NCBI GenBank assembly: GCA_023229505.1
Contig: JALNZD010000011.1
Location: 1 to 64,000 of the forward strand
Length of the DNA stretch: 64,000 nucleotides
Reading direction: 5' to 3'
DNA from: Bacteroidales bacterium
Lineage (GTDB): Bacteria > Bacteroidota > Bacteroidia > Bacteroidales > JAGOPY01
Shown here: piece after piece, positions 1 to 9,000 of the stretch
How positions within the stretch are numbered: position 1 is the stretch's first letter
How the letters are laid out: each line of letters opens with the position of its first letter
Translations under genes and position numbers: made by a program
Notes under the pieces: model-generated
The model's input: only the letters and a program-made list of their open reading frames with translations
The model's database searches: none
What the model was told of the DNA's origin: nothing

Positions 1-125
1 TATCAAAAATTTGCTTTTGGACACATTTTGAAAGAAAATTCAGCTTACGTTTTCCATATTGGTCTATTTTTATTTTTTCGTCAATTATAAACGTTTATCA
101 AATTGCCCCTTTTCGGAACGGGCTC

Positions 126-144
126 AACTTTGAACTTTGAACTT
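126..144. repeat. TTTGAAC heptamer repeat, copy 1
   Basis: About 2.7 tandem units of the 7-base word AACTTTG run right up to the stop codon of the aminopeptidase gene (its TAA is at 143-145 on the minus strand). The same word recurs twice inside the neighbouring waaA gene. It is a short degenerate repeat of the kind scattered through Bacteroidota genomes. The AT-rich bases 1-125 before it show no gene. Confidence 0.8.
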
Positions 145-1576
145 ATCTTTTCGCCCTTTGCTCCAGAAACTCCACCAGCAACCTCACTCCAAACCCTGTT
201 CCCCCTGCAGTCCTGTAACTGTCTTTTTTTTCTATGAAAGCCGGTCCGGCAATGTCAAGGTGGATAAAAGGGTAGTCGGTGAAATGTGCGAGGAACTTGC
301 CCGCCGTGATCATGCCGGCATCCGTGCCGCCGATGTTCTTGATATCAGCCACATCCGATTTGATCAGTTCGCCGTATTCTTCCCAGAACGGGAATACCGC
401 GATCCGCTCGTAAACCATCTTGCCGCATTCTATAAGAAGTTCCATCTCTTTTTCAGCCCGGTTTTCCATGGCTACAATGCCATATCTGCCGATTGCCCGG
501 CTGGCAGCGCCGGTAAGGGTTGCCGCATCAATAACCAGTTCAGGCTTGAATTTCTTCGCGTAGCTGAGCGCATCTCCCAGGATCAACCGTCCTTCAGCAT
601 CGGTATTCAGCACTTCAACCGTTGTTCCGTCGTACATTTTGATGACATCGCCCGGGGCAATGGAATTGGCATCCATCCTGTTATCTGTGGCAGGCATCAG
701 GCCAATCACATGTAAGGGAAGGTTTAGTCTGGCAATGGCATAAATAACCGTCGCCATCGTGGCCGCACCGGCCATGTCATCTTTCATATTATCCATGAAA
801 TTGGCGGTCTTCAAGTTCAAACCTCCCGTATCGAAAACCACTCCTTTTCCAACCAGGATAACCGGCTTTTTGTTGACCGGTTTCGGAGGATTCCATTCCA
901 TGATAGTGAAAGTCGGCGGATCAGCACTTCCTTTGTTTACAGCCAGTAGACCGCCCATTTTCAGCGCTTCGATTTTGTTTTTGTTCAGCACTTCAACCTT
1001 TATACCCACTTCTTCACCCATTTTCTGGAATTCTTTCGCCAGTACCTGGGCCGACAGGTGAGATACTGGCTCATTGACCAGCGTCCTGCAACGGATGACT
1101 GAATCGGTTAAAATGTTCATCCTGTCGATCTCCGCGTCTTTTATCAATTTGGAAAGTATACCTACCGAGGAAAGCGAATTCTCTTTCTCTTTCTTATCGC
1201 TCTTATATTTCAGAAACTGGTAGCTGCCGAGGGCAATCCCTTCCACCAGGGCAAGTGTCTCCGGGCCTTTGCCATCGACATCCACCACTACAACGCTTTT
1301 CGCTTTCAGCTCATTCAGCCTGGCTGCCAGGCTGTCGCCGGCTTTGCGGCAATTCTCCAGCCGCTTATAGCCCTCTTTTTCTTCTTTGATCAATTGAACC
1401 AGCACCCACTTGCCGAGCCTGTCAAAAACAACTGTTTCCTTTTTATGTTCAGATAAAACCTGGCTGGCATAGGCAATTTCTTCCTTGCTCAGGTATTTCA
1501 GGTCGATGTTTTTCACATCGGAGGTCAGCAGGATGATATTATCGTCAAGCGAGATTTTATTGATCTTCTTAGACAT
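143..1576 (-). CDS. pepA: Leucyl aminopeptidase, M17 family
   Basis: This 477-residue protein is a cytosolic metallo-aminopeptidase that removes N-terminal residues, classically leucine, from peptides. The M17 signature NTDAEGRL is followed by ILGDAL, and the upstream metal/lysine segment GKGVVFDTGGLNLK is intact, so the two-metal site looks complete. The N-terminal third is variable, as in the family, and the length is close to the usual ~500. The start ATG overlaps the last 8 bases of waaA upstream, so the two are probably translated together. The N-terminus begins MSKKINKISL with no signal peptide. Family assignment is firm; the substrate range is not visible. Confidence 0.95.
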   Translation of the reverse strand: MSKKINKISLDDNIILLTSDVKNIDLKYLSKEEIAYASQVLSEHKKETVVFDRLGKWVLVQLIKEEKEGYKRLENCRKAGDSLAARLNELKAKSVVVVDVDGKGPETLALVEGIALGSYQFLKYKSDKKEKENSLSSVGILSKLIKDAEIDRMNILTDSVIRCRTLVNEPVSHLSAQVLAKEFQKMGEEVGIKVEVLNKNKIEALKMGGLLAVNKGSADPPTFTIMEWNPPKPVNKKPVILVGKGVVFDTGGLNLKTANFMDNMKDDMAGAATMATVIYAIARLNLPLHVIGLMPATDNRMDANSIAPGDVIKMYDGTTVEVLNTDAEGRLILGDALSYAKKFKPELVIDAATLTGAASRAIGRYGIVAMENRAEKEMELLIECGKMVYERIAVFPFWEEYGELIKSDVADIKNIGGTDAGMITAGKFLAHFTDYPFIHLDIAGPAFIEKKDSYRTAGGTGFGVRLLVEFLEQRAKR

Positions 1577-2846
1577 GGTTAGTAGTTTTTAAAATGAATG
1601 ATAAAATTTTTCCGGTAGTTCCCTTCCTCTCCTCAACAAAACGCTTGCAAATTTCCCCCGTAGCCAGGTAAAATTTACGATTTTCAATTAATTGTGTAGA
1701 CCGTCTGTTCAGCTCCTCCTGGTTGCAGATGGAAAAAGCTCCCCCGGTTTCGATCAGATCAACGGCTTCGCAGAATTTCTCATATTTTGGCCCGAATATC
1801 ACCGGTTTTCCGAAAGCTGCCGCCTCCAGAATATTATGGATCCCTGCTCCAAATCCGCCACCGATGTAGGCAATTGTGGCGTACTGATATAAATGGGAGA
1901 GATAGCCGATTCCATCGACGATCAGAACATTGCAAGGTATTGCATTATCTTCTGAAAGAGCAGAAAAAACTTCCACACGACAACTTTGAACTTTGAACTT
2001 TGAACTTTGAACTGCAGCAACCAGCGTTGCCACCCACACTGCCCCCACCTCATGCGGTGCGATAATAAACTTCATCCGGTCGCCCAGGATTTCGATCAAT
2101 TTAATAATCAGTTCTTCATCAGCCGGCCAGGTGCTGCCTGCGAGAAAAACAGGCTGATCCCCGACAAATTTTTCTACCAGGGGAAATGACCGGGATTTCG
2201 CAGCAATTGATGCCACCCGGTCGAAACGGGTATCACCGCTTACGGTTACCTGGTCGATACCAAAAGATCGCAATAATTCTGCTGATTGATTATCCTGGAC
2301 AAAAAACCGGGTCACTTTCAGGAGCTGTTTTCTTGCCCAGCCGCCGTACCACATGAAAAAATGCTGGTTTGACCTGAAGATGGCAGAGATCACATAAACG
2401 GGGATTTTTTCCCTGTAAAGAAAATCGAGATACCGGAACCAGAACTCATATTTCACGAAAACGGCCAGCGCAGGGCGCACAAGGCGGATGAATTTCTTCG
2501 CATTCCACGGGCTGTCGAGTGGAAGGTAAAAGATGTAATCGGCCCCATCATAATTTTTCCTGATCTCATAACCGGAAGGGGAGAAAAAGGTCAAAAGAAT
2601 TTTCCAGTCGGGATGCTCATTCCGGAAAGCCTCGATCACCGGCCGGCCTTGCTCAAACTCTCCCAGGGAAGCGCAGTGAAACCAGGCGAGAGCCCCCTTT
2701 GAACTTTGAACTTTGAACTTTGAACTCAGTTCCTTGAAAATCCTCTTTCTCCCACTCACCCACCTTCGTGCTTTCGGATTAAAAAGCGCCGCGACCGAGA
2801 TGACATCTCCATACAGGTGAATGATAAGGTCATAGATAATCCACAT
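1569..2846 (-). CDS. waaA: 3-deoxy-D-manno-octulosonic acid (Kdo) transferase
   Basis: This 425-residue GT30 enzyme transfers Kdo from CMP-Kdo to lipid A precursor at the inner face of the inner membrane. The N-terminus has a single hydrophobic segment, then the acceptor-domain block HCASLGEFEQGRPVI with the conserved glutamate, and later KYEFWFRYL and the donor-domain block GGGFGAGIHNILEAAAFGKP, all typical of WaaA/KdtA. Two stretches of seven-base repeat are read through in frame, giving SSKFKVQSSK-type peptides near residues 41-51 and 278-289. Both fall between conserved blocks and do not break the frame. It sits 12 bases after the outer-membrane protein gene and overlaps pepA by 8 bases, suggesting one transcript. 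Confidence 0.95.
   Translation of the reverse strand: MWIIYDLIIHLYGDVISVAALFNPKARRWVSGRKRIFKELSSKFKVQSSKGALAWFHCASLGEFEQGRPVIEAFRNEHPDWKILLTFFSPSGYEIRKNYDGADYIFYLPLDSPWNAKKFIRLVRPALAVFVKYEFWFRYLDFLYREKIPVYVISAIFRSNQHFFMWYGGWARKQLLKVTRFFVQDNQSAELLRSFGIDQVTVSGDTRFDRVASIAAKSRSFPLVEKFVGDQPVFLAGSTWPADEELIIKLIEILGDRMKFIIAPHEVGAVWVATLVAAVQSSKFKVQSCRVEVFSALSEDNAIPCNVLIVDGIGYLSHLYQYATIAYIGGGFGAGIHNILEAAAFGKPVIFGPKYEKFCEAVDLIETGGAFSICNQEELNRRSTQLIENRKFYLATGEICKRFVEERKGTTGKILSFILKTTNHV
1982..2013. repeat. TTTGAAC heptamer repeat, copy 2 (inside waaA)
   Basis: There are about 4.6 tandem units of AACTTTG. On the coding (minus) strand they read KFKVQSS, because three 7-base units equal seven codons. The waaA frame continues on both sides. 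Confidence 0.85.
2698..2726. repeat. TTTGAAC heptamer repeat, copy 3 (inside waaA)
   Basis: There are about four tandem units of TTTGAAC, translated on the minus strand as SSKFKVQSSK near residue 41 of WaaA, just before the conserved acceptor-domain block. Confidence 0.85.
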
Positions 2847-2858
2847 CGGCTTAGGGAC

Positions 2859-3620
2859 TTAATAATAATAAAATTCCTTCAATGTGCGCTGGCGCAGCGG
2901 GATCATCCAGGCGATCTTTGGACCGATGAGAAAGTCAAACCTTTTCCCTTCGGGTGGCGCCATCGTATCGAAATAATAATCCCTGTAGCCCTTAGTCCAT
3001 CCTTCAAAAGCTTCAATTGAGAACGTGAAATTCAACAAGCGATTTTGGCCGAAATACATGAAGCCGATCGACTGGTTGAGCATTAAACCGCCGCTCAGCC
3101 TGTCGTAGCCCCTTTTATAATCACCCTTTAATTGTGGTGCGCTTGAGTTTTCCACTTCGATCCTGATCTTATGGGTGATGTATCCAAAACCGGCAGTAAA
3201 GAAAATGCCTGAATTTTTATCTGCTTTAATCAAAGGAATCAATTTCCCGAATTTGGCCCCAATAACATGTCCGCGCTCAAAGAGGGCGACGACAGCAGGT
3301 GTTCCATCACCGTTGATGACATTTCCTTCAGAAGTCATGATCCCTTTCAGGATGCTTAAACCATTTTTGACATTGCTCCCGAACAGGTAGTTATATTCAA
3401 CGCCAAAAAGCCAGTTAGAAGAGGTTTTCCACATGAATCCGGGCCCGACGGTCGAATTCGACCCGAACCTTTCGGCCATATCCGCCCCCGGCCACTGGTA
3501 ACCGTAGAATCCATAGAACATCGGTATGCTTACCGCGGAATCGGATTTGGCGCGCTGTGATTGTGCCTGGAATGAAAGCACCAAGAGTATTATCGGCAGT
3601 AATATCCTGAACAGGCGCAT
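2859..3620 (-). CDS. Predicted outer-membrane beta-barrel protein
   Basis: This 253-residue protein has a clear Sec signal peptide (MRLFRILLPIILLVLSFQAQS, cleavage near residue 21). The rest alternates short hydrophobic and aromatic-rich strands with glycine turns, for example GPGFMWKTSSNWLFGVEYNY and GIFFTAGFGYITHKIRIEV, as expected for a small beta-barrel. It ends with FYYY. No catalytic motif is visible and I do not recognise a named family beyond Bacteroidota outer-membrane proteins. It lies immediately upstream of waaA, so a role in the outer membrane or LPS surface is plausible but is inference from position only. Confidence 0.75.
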   Translation of the reverse strand: MRLFRILLPIILLVLSFQAQSQRAKSDSAVSIPMFYGFYGYQWPGADMAERFGSNSTVGPGFMWKTSSNWLFGVEYNYLFGSNVKNGLSILKGIMTSEGNVINGDGTPAVVALFERGHVIGAKFGKLIPLIKADKNSGIFFTAGFGYITHKIRIEVENSSAPQLKGDYKRGYDRLSGGLMLNQSIGFMYFGQNRLLNFTFSIEAFEGWTKGYRDYYFDTMAPPEGKRFDFLIGPKIAWMIPLRQRTLKEFYYY

Positions 3621-3680
3621 GGAATGGTTTTTTGCAAAGATAAGTTTATTTTGAGTCGGCGGTCAGCGGTCAAATCTTAA

Positions 3681-3740
3681 CATCATCAAATCATCAAATC
3701 AACAAATCTCCAAATCTCCCAATCCCCCTATCACCCAATC
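3681..3740. repeat. Degenerate 8-9 bp intergenic repeat (GATTTGGA type)
   Basis: Imperfect repeats of CATCAAAT / CAAATCTC / CCCAATC, read on the minus strand as GATTTGATGATTTG followed by GATTTGGAGATTTGG, run into the pbpC stop codon. The same style of repeat recurs at 57689-57740. No gene is seen between 3621 and 3738. Confidence 0.7.
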
Positions 3741-6051
3741 ATTGCACCACCTCAATCTCCGTAACCAGCCTGTTACCGTTCTCATCCACCAGCGTAATGT
3801 TATGTTTTCCTTGCGGTGGCTGCAGGCTCATCTTATGTATATCCCTTGTGAAACCAAGGTATTCGTCATCCAGGTGCCAGTAAATGATGGTTGATGGAAT
3901 CTGATGGGCGGCTTCGAAGATAACTTCTCCAAGCCTGCCATTCTGCTCATGTGGTATCAATATCTTTTTATCTCCCGCCGGGTAGATGAACTGCATCAGT
4001 TTCTGCCGGTCGTCGCTGCAGCCGCTCAATAGCGGAGGCACCGGCCTGTAAAATGGATCCCTCAGCCTGTAATAGGCGCCCAGTGCCGGGGGAAGAATAA
4101 ACCAAGGGGTCGGGACAATCTTTTCCGACGGATAACAATCGGCATTCACGCGGTACTGACCGGTTTCATCGAGCTGAAGCAGTCGGTGGTAAGGGCATGG
4201 CATCGATTTCAGCCCTTCAAGGCAAATGGTGACAGAATCACGCTCCGGACAATACACCGAAGGCCTGTAGCCACTTTGCCTGCAAACTTCTGTTTTCTCA
4301 AGTTCATCAAAAGGCTCCGGAAACCAATGACCGGGTGCCGGAAGCACCCTGAAAACCTCGAACATCAGGGGAGCAGCAGCTGATACACCGGTAAGTCCCG
4401 GCCGCCCTTCGCCACCGGCATTGCCGACCCAGACGCCCACAAGGTAATCCGCAGTCATCCCCACCGACCAGGCATCCCGGAAACCGAAGCTGGTGCCTGT
4501 CTTCCAGGCAATATTCCTCGAAGATGCAAAAGCCCTCCAGCCCTCTTCTTCTTCCGGGCGGTTGACATCGCACATGGCATGGAGTGTCAGCCAGGCGGCG
4601 CCGGCGGAGTAGGCCGGGGACTCCATCCCGGGGGATGGAGTCCCTTTTAAAGTACGGCCCATGTTGCTGTACATCGAGCAGACATCCCACAGGCTTGCCT
4701 CCGCCCCGCCAAGGATCAGCGAAAGGCCGTAATGGGAGGCAGGCTTATTCAGGGTGGTCATGCCAAGCTTTTTCAGTAAATCGTAGAAAGGCTGTACGCC
4801 GTACTCTTTCAGCAGGTAAACTGCCGGGATGTTCAGCGACCTGCTCAGGGCAAGCCTTGCCGGAACCGCGCCATCGTAAGTCTGGCTGAAATTCTTCGGT
4901 GAAAATCCGGAAAAATATGAAGGTACATCCGGCACCAGCATCCCTGGCAACAACTCACCGGCATCCATCATCGCGGCATAAAGAAAAGGCTTCAATATGC
5001 TGCCACTGCTGCGGGGAGCCACGATAATGTCCACATCAGGACTGTGAACGGAATCATTTTGATCGGCCGAATTTCCCAAATAAGCAAGGACTTCCCCCGA
5101 ATTCAGGTCCATCACCATAATGGCAGCGTTAAAAACCTGGTTGGCCGCCAGGATGGGCTGATTCCGCCTGGCAATGGCGGAAACTTTTTCCTGCAGGCCC
5201 GCATCGATGGTGCTCATGATCTGCTCCCCGCCTTGTTGTTTTGTTAGACGAGCTACAAAGTGACGGGCATTGTTCGGTAACGGGAGAGGATCTTGCGGAA
5301 GCGGCTCATCACAAGCGAGATTGCAGGTGATCTCATCGATTCTCCCGTCCGCCATAAGTTTATTAAGCAGCCTGTTCCTCTTTTTGAGGAGCACATCCCT
5401 GTTTTTTCCCGGGTGGATGGCTGAAGGAGCATTGGGGAGCACCGCCAGCACAGCAGCTTCGGCCCAGGAGAGTTCCGATGGCGGCCGTCCGAAATAGCGC
5501 CAGGAAGCGGCGCCCAGGCCGACATTATTTCCTCCGAAAGGGGCATGCGAAGCATACATCCCGAGAATGCTGTTTTTGGAATAAGAGACCTCCAGCCTGA
5601 AGGCCAGCCATATTTCCAGCACTTTTTCCCAAACGGTGCGCGGTTTCCCTTTGCGCGAAAGACGTATCGTCTGCATGGTAAGGGTGCTTCCTCCGCTGAC
5701 GACCTTCCCGGCACGGATATTCTGCCAGAGCGCCCGTCCAAGCGATACCGGGTTAAACCCGGGATGCCGGTAGAAATGCCTGTCTTCAAACCTTAGCAGG
5801 CAGGTCGTGAATTTATCCGGAACCGAATCTGCGGGAGGAAAGCGCCACTGTCCATCACCGGCAATCCTGGCCCCGAGAAGCCTCCCATGCCGGTCGTAAA
5901 CAACAGTGGCATAAGGGTCATCAAATAGCGGCGATGGTAAGGAAAGCCAGAAAATTACCAGTAAGGCAACTATTGTAACAATCCATGTCAGTCTTTTACC
6001 TGACCACTTCAACCCAACGACCCTTAGTGTTTGCATGGATATTCTTTTCAT
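3739..6051 (-). CDS. pbpC: Penicillin-binding protein 1C, bifunctional
   Basis: This 770-residue inner-membrane peptidoglycan synthase has one N-terminal membrane anchor (about residues 20-38) followed by a GT51 glycosyltransferase domain, shown by EDRHFYRHPGFNP and GGSTLTMQ. The transpeptidase domain has SxxK as SILK with Ser351, SLN as the SxN motif, and KTG in AWKTGTSFGF. A BiPBP_C domain closes the protein. This domain order and the GSILKPF form are those of PBP1C rather than PBP1A/B. Its start lies within the 3' end of the alpha-2-macroglobulin gene (56-base overlap; a second ATG five codons later is possible), a pairing known from the E. coli pbpC-yfhM locus and thought to guard the periplasm against proteases. 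Confidence 0.95.
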   Translation of the reverse strand: MKRISMQTLRVVGLKWSGKRLTWIVTIVALLVIFWLSLPSPLFDDPYATVVYDRHGRLLGARIAGDGQWRFPPADSVPDKFTTCLLRFEDRHFYRHPGFNPVSLGRALWQNIRAGKVVSGGSTLTMQTIRLSRKGKPRTVWEKVLEIWLAFRLEVSYSKNSILGMYASHAPFGGNNVGLGAASWRYFGRPPSELSWAEAAVLAVLPNAPSAIHPGKNRDVLLKKRNRLLNKLMADGRIDEITCNLACDEPLPQDPLPLPNNARHFVARLTKQQGGEQIMSTIDAGLQEKVSAIARRNQPILAANQVFNAAIMVMDLNSGEVLAYLGNSADQNDSVHSPDVDIIVAPRSSGSILKPFLYAAMMDAGELLPGMLVPDVPSYFSGFSPKNFSQTYDGAVPARLALSRSLNIPAVYLLKEYGVQPFYDLLKKLGMTTLNKPASHYGLSLILGGAEASLWDVCSMYSNMGRTLKGTPSPGMESPAYSAGAAWLTLHAMCDVNRPEEEEGWRAFASSRNIAWKTGTSFGFRDAWSVGMTADYLVGVWVGNAGGEGRPGLTGVSAAAPLMFEVFRVLPAPGHWFPEPFDELEKTEVCRQSGYRPSVYCPERDSVTICLEGLKSMPCPYHRLLQLDETGQYRVNADCYPSEKIVPTPWFILPPALGAYYRLRDPFYRPVPPLLSGCSDDRQKLMQFIYPAGDKKILIPHEQNGRLGEVIFEAAHQIPSTIIYWHLDDEYLGFTRDIHKMSLQPPQGKHNITLVDENGNRLVTEIEVVQ

Positions 6052-9000
6052 ACATTGCCTCGCAATTTACCGCCGGGAGATAATACTTTCCAGAGTAAGC
6101 GGCATTGAGCCGTACACGGAATGTCTTCTTCTGATATTTTTCCAGGTCAAAGAACGTGTATACCCTGTCATCCCGAATGTCGCGGTAAACATAGCTGTCC
6201 TCCTTCAATCCCGATGCAATATCTTGCACCCTCGTGTTGATGATCTCCCAGCCTGAAGGGAAAACCTGGCTCAAAGCCATATCAGTGTATGAGAACAATA
6301 CCCCCGGATGTTCCACCGTCACCTGGGCAATGAAGTCAGTTCCCTGCTTTAATGAATCAATATTCAGCACTTTCCCGTTATCAGCCGTATAAACGACGCT
6401 TATTCTGAGACTGGATGATTGTTCGGTTTCAAGCCCGTGGAGCGGCTGGCCGGAAAGTGTCACATTCACAAAAAGCCTTGTATCAGGTTTGTTGTTTTTA
6501 ACCTGGAAATTTCCCGACATGCCTGCTGATTCTTCCAGGTCAAGCATATAAACCGATTTCACGGATTTTAAAGTTTCTGATTTCGTTTTATTCAACATAT
6601 AGTCCAACTCAAGGCCTTTGCCGGCATTTTTCCCCGCATAACTGGCAATGGCATAGAGGCAGAAAGCCGTAGTCTGGGTACTGTAATATCCGTCTTTTAG
6701 CTCATCTGCAATTCTTTTCATGATTAGAAAGGCTTCGTTATCTTTTTTCAACATCGAAAGCGCTTCCAGTGTAAATGCCAGGTCCCGCAATGATGAACCA
6801 TAGGTATAACCGGCATAATAATATTCATCCGTTATCCCCACCTGCCTGCCGGCAATTATTTCCTCAGCCACTTCAGGTTTGCCTGCATAGAGATAGGCAG
6901 TTGCCAGTATCCAGGCAGTTGATGGCGAAAGCTTTCCTCCTTCCCTCATCCTGTTCATTGCGCTCATGTTAGGCTTTTGGCCCAGTGCAAGGGTATACAA
7001 ACGGTAAGCCTGGCTCAGGTCATTCCAGGGCTGGCTCTCTGCCAGGCTGCCCTGGTAACTGCCTGCTGTCCGGTACTGGTAATCCATCCATTTCTCAAGC
7101 AGGCCGGCAGGGAGCAAATATCCTTTGTTAGCTGCCAGGATAAGGAAATGACCGGCATAGGAGGTCGCCCAGCCGTTCACATCCGCCTGCCCCGGCCAGT
7201 AGCTCATTCCCCCGTTGGGCAAAGTCATCCTGGAAATCCTTTTGATTGCTGCCCTGATATTCCGGTCGAGCACCATTTGCTGTTCCCCCTTCAAATCCGT
7301 CAGCTCGCCAAGATAAAGCTGTGGAAATGCGCTCGAAACCGTTTGTTCAAGGCAACCATAAGGGTACCGGATCAGGTAATGCATATGCTTTTCAAGGTCG
7401 AAGTCAGGTAAGCCGCTGAAAGTAACCTTACCAGTATTTGTACCCTTCATCCCGGTGAATAAATATGGAATATTATTCGACTGACCGGATTCGATAACAA
7501 AATCAGCAGTTTGGGTGAGAAACGGGTTCGGGTTGCGGACATTGATTTCAATTTCCTGTGAAGCAGTTTCAGCACCTGAAGTGGCTTTCACCTTTATCTT
7601 GCCAATACCTGTCTTTTCATTTACCTTCATTTTAAAATAGGCCATCTGCTCACCGATCTGGCTGAATGACAGATCTTTGGAAGAACCTACTAATGTGACC
7701 AGGTCATTGGATTCGACTTCGATCCTGACATTTTTAATTTTTTCATCCATTGCGAAGACAGAAACCGGCAATTCAACCTCTTCATCCGGTCCCAATACCC
7801 TGGGCAAAGTAACCAGTACCATAAGCGCTTTCCTGACCGGCGTAGTTTGCTCAGCCTGTCCGTATGCGCCATCTTTCCCAGCTATGACCATCGTCCTCAC
7901 CGAGCCGATGTAATTGGGCATATGCAGATTAATATCTTTCTGCTCCCCCTTTTTAAGGCTGAACGGACCGGCGTATCTCACAACAGGCACAAACCGCTGG
8001 GCTTTTTTGTCTTTTGCATTGATGGCGTCTTCATCGCCACCGATGGCAAGGACCTTTTCCAGCCTGCCCCCATAAGCGCCCAGGACCAGGTCGAACACAT
8101 CCCATGTTTTCACTCCCAGCGCTTCCCGGGCATAGAAAATCGAATGAGGATCAGGGGTTTTGAATCGGGTGAGGTCAAGTAAGCCTTCATCAACCATAGC
8201 AATAGTGAAAGTCATCGGTTTCCCGTCTTTTTCACTGACCTTCACCGTAAAATCTTCTTCGGGTTTTAACTCGCCGGGCATTGAAATGACAGGTTTCAGC
8301 ACAGTCAACGGGTCTTCGATGAGCAGCGGGATAACACCGTACATGCGGATGGGATTATCGTTTACGGTTTGCTTGTGCGGTTGGATCAGGCTGAGGTAAA
8401 CGTAGATATTTGGCGCCATTCCTTCCGTGATATTAAATTCGAATGTCTCTTCCGATTTTTCACAAATTTTCCACTGGCTCGATAATATTTTGCTTCCGGA
8501 TTCAATGCTCACAAGCGCCCTGCTTCCTGGTGTTGCAGGAAAACTGATCACAGCTTTTTCCCCGGTGCTGTACTTTTCTTTACCGGCACTGAAGGTCAGC
8601 ATGGTGGCGCCTGCGGGGTTAACCCGTCCCGAGCGGTTCACGTAGGATGGCCAGTCGATAAAGACCGTCTGGCCTGACTGGTGGCCACCCTCAGGATCCT
8701 TGACTACGATCAGGTACCGGCCCCAATCAGGGTATTTAACCTGGAATCTGAATGAGCCTTTCCCGTTGATGGCATTGACTTCTCCCTGGTAAATAATTTC
8801 CGCATCGCGGCTTCCCATGTAGTAGGCCAGGTTTTCTTCACCGGAACTCCACCACCAGCGCCATTGAGCTTTGTATACTTTTACCTCTAAACCAGTGCAT
8901 GATACCGGATTCCCCTTCCAGTCGACACTGGCAATCTCAACCTCGTGATCCTTATCCGTTTCAAGCATATTGCCGTAATTTCCTCCATCCGGCACATAAA

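Noticed and set aside
4307..5796. Long open frames antisense to or out of frame with pbpC and other large genes
   Set aside because: They lie wholly inside well-supported genes, show no family motifs and have compositions expected for shadow frames.
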